Positions 25,722 through 34,644 of a stretch of 44,283 nucleotides of DNA are shown here, one piece after another (positions within the stretch are counted from its first letter, which is position 1; every line of letters starts with the position of its first letter). A model generated the notes under the pieces. The model saw only the letters and a list, made by a program, of their open reading frames with translations, was not told the DNA's origin and did not search any database. The position numbers were made by a program, and so were the translations under genes. Origin of the DNA: CAZSSM01 sp964609385 (lineage in GTDB: Bacteria; Planctomycetota; Planctomycetia; Isosphaerales; Isosphaeraceae); contig CAZSSM010000058.1 in the NCBI GenBank assembly GCA_964609385.1, forward strand, positions 1 through 44,283, written 5' to 3'.

Positions 25722-26228
25722 ATGTATCTGCCTCACGTGCTTAGATCCGGTCGATCGGCCCGGGGGGCGGACCGTCGACGCGCTGCCTACTCGGTTGAGG
25801 CCGCTATGGTCCTCCCCCTGCTGCTGATCCTGGTCTTCGGCATCATCGAGTACTCGCGGATGTTCCTCTGCCAACTCATCCTCGAGCACGCCGCGCGGTC
25901 CGGATCCCGGTTCGCCGTCGTCCACACCTTCCGCGACGAGGTCGACACCGAACAGATCCGTGACCTTGTCCATGAAAACATGATGGGATTCGACGTTCAC
26001 TTCAAAGACTTCGATCCGCAGACCGATATCCTCGTCTATCGCGCTGACCCGATCACCGGGGAGCCGGCCACCGACGACAAGGGGAGTCACTGGAGCAAAG
26101 CCGCCTTCGGTGAGCCGGTCTGCATCGAGATCCAGGCCGAATACATGGTCATGGTTCCACAACTGCTGATGATGGACGAGTCGGTCTCGCTCCTCGGACG
26201 TTGTCTCTTAACTAGCGAGGCAAACTAG
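25722..26228 (+). CDS. TadE-like pseudopilin 2
   Basis: A 168-residue TadE/TadF-type pseudopilin. The basic leader (RSGRSARGADRRRAAYSVEA) is followed by membrane helix AMVLPLLLILVFGIIEYSRM, with E26 in the processing/assembly position. The conserved LEHAARSGSRFAVVHT block follows. It resembles the preceding gene only in this N-terminal part; the outer domain is different and contains PVCIEIQAEYMVMVP near the end. The start is ATG 25722 with AGAAAGG upstream. It sits 106 bases after TadE 1 and only 3 bases before the large TadG-like gene, so translation of the two is probably coupled. Confidence 0.85.
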   Translation: MYLPHVLRSGRSARGADRRRAAYSVEAAMVLPLLLILVFGIIEYSRMFLCQLILEHAARSGSRFAVVHTFRDEVDTEQIRDLVHENMMGFDVHFKDFDPQTDILVYRADPITGEPATDDKGSHWSKAAFGEPVCIEIQAEYMVMVPQLLMMDESVSLLGRCLLTSEAN

Positions 26229-26231
26229 ATC

Positions 26232-29111
26232 ATGAAACACCATTCCGAACATCCGAGCATCGCGCGATGCCATTCACGACGGGGGGCGGCCGCGCCCCTC
26301 GTTGCGGTTTTCTCGGTGGTCCTCTTCGGCTTCACCGCCCTGGCCATCGACATCGGCATGATGATCGTCGCCAAGTCTCAGGCCCAGAACGCCGCCGACA
26401 TGGTCGCCACCACCGGAGCTCGCGTCCTTGACGGAACCACATCCAACAGCGTCGATGCCGTCGAGCCCGCCGCCAGGCAGTCCGTCACCAAGAACGAGAT
26501 CCTCACTCAGTCCATCAGCGATTCCCAGGTTCAGGTCGAGGTCGGTCAGTTCCTCTACGATCGCAGCCTCGGCAAGTTCATGCCGCGTGTCCCGACCACA
26601 CCCGGCGATAAGGTTGACCCGGAGAGCAACTGGAGCATGGTCCGGGCCACCGTCTCGCACGAGAGCCAGGCGGCCTTCTCCACCGTCTTCGGGGCCCAGA
26701 CGTTCCAGACGACCGCCTCGGCCTCGGCGGTCCACCGGCCCCGCGACCTGATCTTCATCCTCGACTTCTCCGGATCGATGAATTACGGCAGCCACGTCGG
26801 CTACAGGAACTCGAACAACCCGGACATCTACCTGTCAAACAACCCTGATCCGTTGATCCCGAAATTCGGGCATTACAGCGATGTCAGCGGGATGAAGCTC
26901 CAGCAAGACTCCGCGACGACGGAATCGGCCGATGGCAAATTCCTGACCGCCACTAACCTGACCGCCCGGACGATCGAGAACCAGAACCGTCCGCCGATCA
27001 TCGACGGGTTCTACGCCGGGCCGGGCAACATCAACCCACCGGTCGCCTTCATCTCCGCCGGCAACGGCGACACGGAGGGTTTCGTCTCCGGCGATCGCCC
27101 CTCGAAGCGACGATGGAATACCGAGCCCGAGTACGCGCACGACCTCGAAGAGTTGACCCAGAATCTCGACGCGGACCAAGCCAATTCCTCCAACGAACGT
27201 CGGCTCGCCTGGCTGGCCAACGGCTACGACCTCGACCTCAACGGGGGCGACACCACCCAACTCTTCGGGGGAACCGGATCCTTCAAAGGCTACACCCAAG
27301 GGCCCGGATACTACGGAAAAACCTTCTTCTTCTGGCCACCCGATCCCCGAGGACCCCTGAAGGCCCAGTTGCCCACAGGACCCAAAGACCCCAACATCGC
27401 CGACAACGGAGCCAAGGACTGGAGGCAACGTTTCTTCCTCATGCCTGACGGATATACGCCGCTCCATGAAAGCCGAAGGCTGTTCACCGAGCAGGGACAC
27501 TTCCGATCCCCACGCTATGATGTGACACCTTCTTGGGGGTCCAGTGGATCCGCCACATTCGAATACTACAAGATCAACTACCGCGCGATCTTGAAGTGGA
27601 TCAGCGAAGGCCCCAACCCGTTCCCCAGTGAGCTACGGATGGGTCGGATCCTCTACTACGATGCGATCCCCGACTGGAACGACGTCGACCTCAACGAGCG
27701 GTTCTGGGCGATTCGTAGCGACAACCAACCGATCGACGACCGTGACGTCCAGAACGAGGCCTTCTGGAAAGACTACATCGACTATACCCTAGGCCTTAGT
27801 GCAAGAGGCTGGACCAATGGCGGCCAGGAGTGGAGCATCGCCAGCGAAGACCAACCGTCCGTGCGGCAATATGCCAACTACGGCCCCGACATCGAGTGGG
27901 GCAGCGCGGCGATCCAGAGTTCGGGTCCGGACAACCAACCGTTCAGCAACTTCGCCATCGATGAGACCCCGCACCCGTTCGAAGCTCTCCCCGACGAATT
28001 GCGTACCGACGCCGATGCGCGCTGCTGGGTCGAGGGCGAGGGAGGCTCGCGGACGGTCCACGACTACCTGCTCGCCTTCGATGACCGAAGGGATCAGCCC
28101 CGACGACCACGACTAAACATGTGGTTCGGCCCGCTCACCATGACATGCTTTATCCACGATGATTCTATGACACGTCGGTATGATGACGGCTACAGCCGAT
28201 ACGGCAAACTGGCCGGCACCAGTTACGAAGCGCCCTTGTTCGCGCTCAAAGTCGGCATCGACACCGCGATCTCCGACGTCCGCCGCAACCACCCCAACGA
28301 TCACGTCGGCCTGATCTTCTTCTCCAACAGCCGCTTCAAGTCGCCGCGCGTCCTCCTGGGTCGCGACTACGACCGGCTCCAGGATAGCCTCTGGTTCCCG
28401 CGCAAGACCCTCGACAGCTACGATCCGAACAACCCCGTCTCGGTCTACGACAGTGACGACCATGAAGGGACGCCCCGCGCTGAAGGCGGCACCTGCTACT
28501 CGCTCGCCTTGGCCATGGCCTTCAACCAGTTCAGCGAGAACCCCGACAACCACAGCGTCTACAACGTCGGCGGGCTTGGACGCCGAGGCGCTCAGAAGAT
28601 CGTCATCTTCGAGTCCGACGGCCGGCCCAATACGCTCCTCAAGCAAGAAAGCCTCACGAAAGAACTCAACGAAAACGGCAACAACACATCGTATTATTCG
28701 ATCCGCGACCAAAGCCAGGTTCAAACCGAATTCGGTGGCGAGTATAAAGATCAGATCCAGCGAATTGCCGAAGCGATTTGTGCTGACGAGAGCCAGTTCG
28801 GCTTCTCCACTCCCCGCAAACCGGTTCAGATCCATTGTCTCGGCTTCGGCGAGATCTTCGAGCCGACCAGCACAAGGCGAAACGGCCCCCTGGAAATCCT
28901 CCAGATCTTGGAGAAGATCGGCAAGACGCAAGGGCCAGGCACCGCCTATCCGGACCCGCCCGACAAGTGGTTGCCCGACTACAAGATCGTCTATGGTCCC
29001 GACGGCGTCGATGAGCACGGCAACATCATGCCCGGCGGCGTCGTCGACAAGCTCGGCCGCGCCATCGCCTCCATCCTCCAGCAAAATATCAAGATTGTTT
29101 TGATCGAATGA
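26232..29111 (+). CDS. TadG-like protein with split VWA domain, copy 1
   Basis: A 959-residue protein. The N-terminus has the TadG signature (RRGAAAPLVAVFSVVLFGFT, AIDIGMMIVAKSQAQNAADM), a membrane helix followed by the pilus-assembly helix. A VWA domain begins with MIDAS motif DFSGSM at D178. Its next expected elements, helix 1 and strand 2 (LFALKVGIDTAISDVRR, NDHVGLIFFSN), come only after residue 658. The later MIDAS residues are present: GGTCYSLALAMAF near 751 and IVIFESDGRPN near 793. The insert of about 480 residues is rich in W, Y, G, P and N (GTGSFKGYTQGPGYYGK, TFFFWPPDPRGPL) and matches no domain I know. It is probably an extracytoplasmic adhesion or pilus-tip-like protein binding a metal-dependent ligand. 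It starts 3 bases after TadE 2; a 13-bp hairpin lies 38 bases after the stop. Confidence 0.85.
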   Translation: MKHHSEHPSIARCHSRRGAAAPLVAVFSVVLFGFTALAIDIGMMIVAKSQAQNAADMVATTGARVLDGTTSNSVDAVEPAARQSVTKNEILTQSISDSQVQVEVGQFLYDRSLGKFMPRVPTTPGDKVDPESNWSMVRATVSHESQAAFSTVFGAQTFQTTASASAVHRPRDLIFILDFSGSMNYGSHVGYRNSNNPDIYLSNNPDPLIPKFGHYSDVSGMKLQQDSATTESADGKFLTATNLTARTIENQNRPPIIDGFYAGPGNINPPVAFISAGNGDTEGFVSGDRPSKRRWNTEPEYAHDLEELTQNLDADQANSSNERRLAWLANGYDLDLNGGDTTQLFGGTGSFKGYTQGPGYYGKTFFFWPPDPRGPLKAQLPTGPKDPNIADNGAKDWRQRFFLMPDGYTPLHESRRLFTEQGHFRSPRYDVTPSWGSSGSATFEYYKINYRAILKWISEGPNPFPSELRMGRILYYDAIPDWNDVDLNERFWAIRSDNQPIDDRDVQNEAFWKDYIDYTLGLSARGWTNGGQEWSIASEDQPSVRQYANYGPDIEWGSAAIQSSGPDNQPFSNFAIDETPHPFEALPDELRTDADARCWVEGEGGSRTVHDYLLAFDDRRDQPRRPRLNMWFGPLTMTCFIHDDSMTRRYDDGYSRYGKLAGTSYEAPLFALKVGIDTAISDVRRNHPNDHVGLIFFSNSRFKSPRVLLGRDYDRLQDSLWFPRKTLDSYDPNNPVSVYDSDDHEGTPRAEGGTCYSLALAMAFNQFSENPDNHSVYNVGGLGRRGAQKIVIFESDGRPNTLLKQESLTKELNENGNNTSYYSIRDQSQVQTEFGGEYKDQIQRIAEAICADESQFGFSTPRKPVQIHCLGFGEIFEPTSTRRNGPLEILQILEKIGKTQGPGTAYPDPPDKWLPDYKIVYGPDGVDEHGNIMPGGVVDKLGRAIASILQQNIKIVLIE
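26311..26504 (+). repeat. Near-identical block shared with 29566-29759 (5' end of TadG copies)
   Basis: 194 bases with two differences between the two TadG-like genes, covering the pilus-assembly helix. Identity drops at once on both sides. Confidence 0.85.
27201..27463 (+). repeat. Near-identical block shared with 30501-30763 (inside VWA insert)
   Basis: 263 bases with one difference (27255 A, 30555 T). Flanking coding sequence on each side is clearly diverged, including length changes. Synonymous sites are identical through the block, which suggests recent gene conversion. Confidence 0.9.
27567..27707 (+). repeat. Identical block shared with 30834-30974 (inside VWA insert)
   Basis: 141 bases without a difference, separated from the previous block by about 100 bases of unrelated-looking sequence. 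It encodes YKINYRAILKWISEGPNPFP and the following segment. Confidence 0.9.
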
Positions 29112-29148
29112 TCGAGGCGACTTGACGATCCGCCTCCTTGGCTCCCCA

Positions 29149-29190
29149 CGACGCCGCGCGGCTCATGGCTTCATGAACCGCGCGGCGTCG
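29149..29190. terminator. Strong hairpin after TadG copy 1
   Basis: A perfect 13-bp stem CGACGCCGCGCGG (29149-29161) / CCGCGCGGCGTCG (29178-29190) with a 16-base loop, starting 38 bases after the stop. A related stem (GCCGCGCG / CGCGCGGC) follows TadG copy 2 at 32488-32524, so the duplication probably included the terminator. Confidence 0.75.
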
Positions 29191-29483
29191 TTGCCGTTTG
29201 AGGACCTCGGGACGTTCCGTGACGCCAACGGTCCGATTCCGTGGAGCAACGATCTGTTCGTTTTTTGACGAAATGCCCATTCATTCACGCGGGCATTCAG
29301 GCTCCGCAACGAATGCGGACCTACGCTTTACAATGATCGCCTCGCGGCGTCGTTGCTGTTCGGCGACGCTGCGTCACGCCCGGAACTGCTTCGAGTGCCG
29401 TCCGGGATCGATCGAGCTGCCCATGGCCTGGAGACGGGGCGGATCCCCTCAGGCCGTCGCCCGAGGAACAGCGAGGTCAACAA
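29191..29483. other. Intergenic region between the two TadG-like genes
   Basis: No gene supported. A plus frame is open from 29198 but its residues look random and it runs on out of frame through the start of copy 2. It may carry a separate promoter for copy 2, since a strong hairpin precedes it; no clear boxes seen. Confidence 0.4.
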
Positions 29484-32396
29484 ATGAGGATTGCATCACA
29501 TCGTCCGCATCGACAACGTCGGCCGGTTCCTCGACGGGGGGCGGCCACCCCGATGGTCGCGGTCTTCTCGGTGGTCCTCTTCGGCTTCACCGCCCTGGCC
29601 ATCGACGTTGGCATGATGATCGTCGCCAAGTCTCAGGCCCAGAACGCCGCCGACATGGTCGCCACCACCGGAGCTCGCGTCCTTGACGGAACCACATCCA
29701 ACAGCGTCGATGCCGTCGAGCCCGCCGCCAGGCAGTCCGTCACCAAGAACGAGATCCTCTCCCATTCCATCAGCGATTCCCAGGTCCAGATCGAGGTCGG
29801 TCAGTTCCTCTATGACCGCAACCTCGGCAAGTTCATGCCGCGCGTCCCGACCACACCCGGCGTCAAGATCGACCCGGAGAGCAACTGGAGCCTAGTCCGG
29901 GCCACCGTCTCGCACGAGAGCCAGGCGGCCTTCTCCTCGGTCTTCGGAGCCCAGACGTTCCAAACGACCGCCTCAGCCTCGGCGGTTCACCGACCCCGCG
30001 ACCTGATCTTCATCCTCGACTTCTCCGGATCGATGAACTTCGGCAGCCATGTCGGCTATCGTGTCTCTGGGGGATCGAACAAGGAGGTCCGCAGCAACAA
30101 CCCCGACCCCTTATACCCGAAATTCGGGCACTACAGCAATCAAGAGAACATGCAAATGAGTCAGGACGACTCAACTTTTGTTTCAGGCAATGGTTGGTAC
30201 TTGACCGCTGCCAACATGACCGCGAGGACCGTTGAGAACCAGAACCGCCCCCCGATCATCACCGGGTTCTATTCGGGGCCGGGCAGCGTCAACCCGCCGG
30301 TCGCCTTCCAACACGCCGGCGACGGCGACAGCCAAGGGTTCGTCTCCGGGGACCGCCCCCCCAAGCGCAAGTGGAACACCGAGACGACCTATGCCCGCGA
30401 CTTCGAGGATCTCACCCAGAACCTCGCCGGTGGTTCACCCAGCTATCACAACAACTACAACTATGAGAGCGGCCCTGACACCGGTGATCCGGTCGACGAC
30501 CGGCTCGCCTGGCTGGCCAACGGCTACGACCTCGACCTCAACGGGGGCGACACCTCCCAACTCTTCGGGGGAACCGGATCCTTCAAAGGCTACACCCAAG
30601 GGCCCGGATACTACGGAAAAACCTTCTTCTTCTGGCCACCCGATCCCCGAGGACCCCTGAAGGCCCAGTTGCCCACAGGACCCAAAGACCCCAACATCGC
30701 CGACAACGGAGCCAAGGACTGGAGGCAACGTTTCTTCCTCATGCCTGACGGATATACGCCGCTTCACGAGAGTTGGAGACTCTGGACTCCGTACGGAGGC
30801 TGGCGATCGCCCTACTACGACGATACCGAATATTACAAGATCAACTACCGCGCGATCTTGAAGTGGATCAGCGAAGGCCCCAACCCGTTCCCCAGTGAGC
30901 TACGGATGGGTCGGATCCTCTACTACGATGCGATCCCCGACTGGAACGACGTCGACCTCAACGAGCGGTTCTGGAAGATCCGCAGCGAGAAGCGACCCAG
31001 CAACAACCGCGACGCGCAGAACGAAACCTTCTGGAAAGATTACATCGACTACGCCCTGGGCCTCAGCGCCAAAGGCTGGTCCAACAACCGACAGACCTGG
31101 TGGATCTACGACGAAGATGTCACCCCAAGCGCGCGGATGATCGCCAATTACGGCGGCGACGTCACGTGGGGTCATGCCCGGATCCTCGATGATGGGCCCT
31201 TCAGCGACCCGTTCTCGGGCATCGAACTCGACGAAGAAGAGACCTCCGATGGCAAACACCCCTTTGAGCACCTTCCGAGCGAACTCCGGGTCGATCCCGA
31301 CCTGCGATGCTGGGTCGAAGGCCAGGGGGGATCCCGGGATAAGCACGACTACATCGGCAAGTTCGACGACGACGACGACCAGCCACGGCGACCACGCCTG
31401 AGCATGTGGTTCGGCCCGCTCACCATGATGTGTTACGTTCACGACGACAATTTGACTCGGTCCAATCGCGGCAACTACAACCGCTACGGCAAACTGGCCG
31501 GCACCAGCTATGAGTCGGCCCTCTACGCGCTCAAGGTCGGTATCGACACCGCGATCAACGACATTCGACGCAACCACCCCAACGATCACGTCGGCCTGAT
31601 CTACTTCTCCGACAGCCGATTCAAGTCGCCGCGCGTCCTCCTGGGTCGCGACTACGACCGGCTCCAGGACAGCCTCTGGTTCCCGCGCAAGACCCTCGAC
31701 GGCTACGACCCCGACAACCCCGTCTCCATGTACGACACCGACGACCACGAAGGTACACCACGGGCTCAGGGCGGCACCTGTTACTCGCTCGCCTTGGCGA
31801 TGGCCTTCAACCAGTTCAGCGAGAACTCCGACAACCACAGCGTCTACAACGTCGGCGGGCTTGGACGCCGAGGCGCTCAGAAGATCGTCATCTTCGAGTC
31901 CGATGGGATCCCCAACACGCGCATCAAATACGAAGACCTTCACGAAGAGCGGGACTCCCGAGGAAACAACATTTCTTATTACTCGGTACGAGACAAAAGC
32001 AATGTCAAGACGCAGGGTGGCGGCGACTACAAGAGCCAGATTCGCCGGATCGCCGAAGCGATCTGCGCCGATGAAGAGGACTACGGGTTCTCGACGGGTC
32101 GCAAGCCGGTCCAGATCCACTGCCTCGGCTTCGGCGAGGTCTTCGAACCGACCAGCTCGAAGCGCTGGGGGCCGCTGGAGATCCTCCAGATGATGGAGAA
32201 GATCGGCAAGACGCAGGGGCCGGGAACCGCCTATCCGAACCCGCCCAACAAGTGGTTGCCCGACTACAAGGTCATCTACGGTCCCGACGGCGTCGATGAG
32301 CACGGCAACGTCGAGCCCGGCGGCGTCGTCGACAAGCTCGGTCGCGCCATCGGCTCGATCCTCCAGCAAGATATCAAGATCGTCTTGATTGAGTGA
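29484..32396 (+). CDS. TadG-like protein with split VWA domain, copy 2
   Basis: A 970-residue tandem paralogue of the preceding gene with the same architecture: TadG pilus-assembly helix (RRGAATPMVAVFSVVLFGFT), MIDAS DFSGSM at D179, an insert of about 480 residues, then helix 1/strand 2 (LYALKVGIDTAINDIRR, NDHVGLIYFSD), GGTCYSLALAMAF and IVIFESDGIPN. The insert carries an extra segment relative to copy 1 (NYNYESGPDTGD and neighbours). Several exposed-looking stretches differ completely, while others are identical at the DNA level. The start is ATG 29484, shortly after GAGG. It probably has the same surface role as copy 1 with altered binding specificity, as expected when variable and constant blocks alternate. 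A hairpin lies about 90 bases after the stop. Confidence 0.85.
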   Translation: MRIASHRPHRQRRPVPRRGAATPMVAVFSVVLFGFTALAIDVGMMIVAKSQAQNAADMVATTGARVLDGTTSNSVDAVEPAARQSVTKNEILSHSISDSQVQIEVGQFLYDRNLGKFMPRVPTTPGVKIDPESNWSLVRATVSHESQAAFSSVFGAQTFQTTASASAVHRPRDLIFILDFSGSMNFGSHVGYRVSGGSNKEVRSNNPDPLYPKFGHYSNQENMQMSQDDSTFVSGNGWYLTAANMTARTVENQNRPPIITGFYSGPGSVNPPVAFQHAGDGDSQGFVSGDRPPKRKWNTETTYARDFEDLTQNLAGGSPSYHNNYNYESGPDTGDPVDDRLAWLANGYDLDLNGGDTSQLFGGTGSFKGYTQGPGYYGKTFFFWPPDPRGPLKAQLPTGPKDPNIADNGAKDWRQRFFLMPDGYTPLHESWRLWTPYGGWRSPYYDDTEYYKINYRAILKWISEGPNPFPSELRMGRILYYDAIPDWNDVDLNERFWKIRSEKRPSNNRDAQNETFWKDYIDYALGLSAKGWSNNRQTWWIYDEDVTPSARMIANYGGDVTWGHARILDDGPFSDPFSGIELDEEETSDGKHPFEHLPSELRVDPDLRCWVEGQGGSRDKHDYIGKFDDDDDQPRRPRLSMWFGPLTMMCYVHDDNLTRSNRGNYNRYGKLAGTSYESALYALKVGIDTAINDIRRNHPNDHVGLIYFSDSRFKSPRVLLGRDYDRLQDSLWFPRKTLDGYDPDNPVSMYDTDDHEGTPRAQGGTCYSLALAMAFNQFSENSDNHSVYNVGGLGRRGAQKIVIFESDGIPNTRIKYEDLHEERDSRGNNISYYSVRDKSNVKTQGGGDYKSQIRRIAEAICADEEDYGFSTGRKPVQIHCLGFGEVFEPTSSKRWGPLEILQMMEKIGKTQGPGTAYPNPPNKWLPDYKVIYGPDGVDEHGNVEPGGVVDKLGRAIGSILQQDIKIVLIE

Positions 32397-32487
32397 CCAT
32401 TGAAGTTTGCATAACCCTGTCGATCGATCTTCGGTCCTCGGTGATCGATGCTCAACGGCGGGTTCTCAACAGATTGGACACCACCGC

Positions 32488-32524
32488 GCCGCGCGTCCTA
32501 GGCTTGGTCCGAGGGGCGCGCGGC
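32488..32524 (+). terminator. Hairpin after TadG copy 2
   Basis: Stem GCCGCGCG (32488-32495) / CGCGCGGC (32517-32524), extended by near-pairing bases on the loop side, 91 bases after the stop. Confidence 0.6.
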
Positions 32525-32660
32525 GTCGTCATTTGCCGACGGTGCCCTTTGACGACCGGCGGGCGATCGGCTCGCTCATTGGTCGTGCCCGGATCGCCTG
32601 CTCGCCCATTTGTTCCGAGCCGATCCGGATCCGTCGCATTCATTGAGGAGGGACCGGGAC

Positions 32661-33443
32661 GTGTCTGAGGTCGCGACGGCCGCCGAGTTCGCCGGGGTCC
32701 GCAAGACCTATCCGGTCGGCCCCTGGGGTCGCCAACGGATCTGCGCGTTGGACCAGATCGATCTGGTCATCGGGCGCGGCGAGGTCCTGGGCCTGGTCGG
32801 CCCCAACCGGGCCGGCAAAACAACCTTGATCAAGCTCCTGCTGGGCCTCTGCCGCCCTGAGGCCGGCCGAATCACGAGGCTGGGTCGCCCGCTCTGGGAC
32901 ACCTCGACGTTGGCGCGGGTCGGTTACGTCCACGAGGCGCCGGCCTTTCCACGCTACCTCGACGCGCGGACCGTGCTCCGCTACCACGGGGTCTTGGGCG
33001 GATCATGCCCCGCCCGCGTCGAGGCGACCGCGACCGAAGCGCTCCGACGCGTCGGCCTGGCCGACCGGGCACACGAACCGATCGCTCGGTTCAGCAAGGG
33101 GATGTCCCAGCGGCTCGGCTTGGCCCAGGCCCTCATGAGCGAACCCAACCTGCTCGTGCTCGACGAGCCGACCGAAGGGCTCGACCTGGAAGGGCGCCGA
33201 CTGCTCGGACCGATCCTCCAGGAGGTCCGGCAGCGAGGCGGATCGGTCCTTTTGATCTCTCACCTGATCTCCGACATCGAGCGGCTCTGCGACCGCGTCG
33301 CGGTCCTCCAGGAGGGCCGACTGGTCCAGGTCGCCGCGATGGAGGAGATCACCCGCGATCCTCGGACCAGCCAGGCTCGATCGCTGGAAGATGCGCTCTT
33401 GGAACTGACCCCGATCCCCGACTACTGCGAGGCCGTGTCATGA
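32661..33443 (+). CDS. ABC transporter ATP-binding protein
   Basis: A 260-residue nucleotide-binding subunit of an ABC-2 type exporter. Walker A is GPNRAGKTT, with arginine where most homologues have glycine but the GxxxxGKT pattern kept. The signature region is FSKGMSQRLGLAQAL, Walker B LLVLDEPTEGLD, and the H-loop SHLISDIERLC. I chose GTG 32661 (VSEVATAAEFAGVRKTY) because GAGGAGG lies about 9 bases upstream and the preceding open frame (from 32610) is not family-like. Its stop overlaps the permease start by ATGA, so the two are translationally coupled. This NBD type often drives lipid, drug or sodium export, or membrane maintenance; the cargo is unknown. Confidence 0.93.
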   Translation: MSEVATAAEFAGVRKTYPVGPWGRQRICALDQIDLVIGRGEVLGLVGPNRAGKTTLIKLLLGLCRPEAGRITRLGRPLWDTSTLARVGYVHEAPAFPRYLDARTVLRYHGVLGGSCPARVEATATEALRRVGLADRAHEPIARFSKGMSQRLGLAQALMSEPNLLVLDEPTEGLDLEGRRLLGPILQEVRQRGGSVLLISHLISDIERLCDRVAVLQEGRLVQVAAMEEITRDPRTSQARSLEDALLELTPIPDYCEAVS

Positions 33444-34441
33444 CGATGCGCCAGACCGTCCGGGCCCTGGCCTGGCTGATCAGCGACACGTTCCGTCAGG
33501 CCTTGGCCACGCGGATGTTTTGGATCGTCCTGGCCGTCTCGCTGACGGTCATCGCGCTGTGCGCCAGCATCCAGATCGACGGCGACGTCTCGCTGCGATC
33601 CGAAGATCCGGCCGACTTCGAGCTCTACGGCCGCGACGGCCAGCCGCTCGGTGGCCCCAACCTCGACCCGGCCCGGATCCGCTTGGCCTTCGGGGCGATT
33701 GACTTGCCTGTCTTCCGCGACGGCGGTTCGCAGGTCCATCACCTGCAATCGTTGTTGGCCGTCTGGGTCGCTGGCGCCGTCGGCACGCTGCTCTGCCTGG
33801 TCTGGACCGCCGGGTTCCTCCCGGAGTTCCTCCAGCCGGCCAGCATCGCGGTCTTGTTAGCCAAGCCGGTCCCGCGACCGATCCTGCTCTTGGGCAAGTA
33901 CCTCGGCGTGCTCGCCTTCGTGACCCTGCACGCCGGCCTGTTCGTGCTGGGAACCTGGATCGCCCTGGGCGCCTCGACCGGTTCGTGGGACCCGCGCTAT
34001 CTGATCAGCTTCCCCTTGCTCCTGCTTCACTTCGCCGCCATCTACGCGGTCTCAGTGCTCTTGGCCACGCTGACCCGCAACGCCGCCGCATCGCTCTTCG
34101 GCACGATCGTCGTCTGGATGGTCGGTCTCGGGACCAATTATGGGCGTCACATGTGGATCCAATTCCAATCGATGACAAGCGATCTCTCCGTTGGGGAGCC
34201 CAGCCCGGCGCTGGGTTGGATCGCAGAAGTCGGCTACTGGATCCTGCCCAAGCCGGCCGATCTGGCCATCCTGCTCGATCGTGCCCTCCAGACCAGCGAC
34301 CACTTCCTCCTCCCGACCGAGCTGCTCCGCGCCAGCCAGTCCGACGCCTTCTGCCCCGGATGGACCCTGGCCAGCCAGGCCCTCTTCGCCGTCGTCGTCC
34401 TGAGCCTGGCCGCCTGGCAGTTCCGTGAGACCGACTATTGA
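33440..34441 (+). CDS. ABC-2 type transporter permease
   Basis: A 333-residue membrane subunit with about six hydrophobic segments: FWIVLAVSLTVIALCASI (near 30), LLAVWVAGAVGTLLCLVW, FVTLHAGLFVLGTWIAL, LLLHFAAIYAVSVLLATL, ASLFGTIVVWMVGLG and LFAVVVLSLAAWQF. A polar loop of about 60 residues follows the first helix, with the extracytoplasmic orientation usual for ABC-2 permeases of this group. The start is ATG 33440, whose ATGA overlaps the stop of the ATPase gene. A strong 12-bp hairpin 39 bases after the stop closes the operon. Confidence 0.9.
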   Translation: MTMRQTVRALAWLISDTFRQALATRMFWIVLAVSLTVIALCASIQIDGDVSLRSEDPADFELYGRDGQPLGGPNLDPARIRLAFGAIDLPVFRDGGSQVHHLQSLLAVWVAGAVGTLLCLVWTAGFLPEFLQPASIAVLLAKPVPRPILLLGKYLGVLAFVTLHAGLFVLGTWIALGASTGSWDPRYLISFPLLLLHFAAIYAVSVLLATLTRNAAASLFGTIVVWMVGLGTNYGRHMWIQFQSMTSDLSVGEPSPALGWIAEVGYWILPKPADLAILLDRALQTSDHFLLPTELLRASQSDAFCPGWTLASQALFAVVVLSLAAWQFRETDY

Positions 34442-34480
34442 CTTGAGCGGAACGGGAAGTCGATCGATTCCGATCAACAA

Positions 34481-34530
34481 TGCTCGGGATCCAGCGGAGT
34501 CCATCCTGGACCTTCGACGGATCCCGAGCA
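34481..34530 (+). terminator. Strong hairpin after ABC operon
   Basis: A perfect 12-bp stem TGCTCGGGATCC (34481-34492) / GGATCCCGAGCA (34519-34530). The 26-base loop contains a smaller stem (TCCA/TGGA). ACTTTCCCCC follows. Confidence 0.75.
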
Positions 34531-34644
34531 ACTTTCCCCCTCCCGAGAACATCCTCTAGCACGCAGGGCCTGGATCGAGCATCTTGGAACCCTTTGGCGT
34601 CGAACCCATCCCCCCGATGGCTCGCATGCAAGAGGGCGTGCCCG

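Noticed and set aside
29198..29686. Plus-strand open frame between the two TadG-like genes
   Set aside because: It runs out of frame across the certain start of TadG copy 2 and its residues resemble no family.
29149..32524. Whether the repeats around the TadG genes are a CRISPR or transposon structure
   Set aside because: The repeats are inside coding frames or form terminators; no short regularly spaced repeats or inverted element ends were seen.
33005..33439. Upstream extension of the ABC permease frame
   Set aside because: It lies entirely within the ATPase gene in another frame; the ATGA overlap at 33440 is the natural start.
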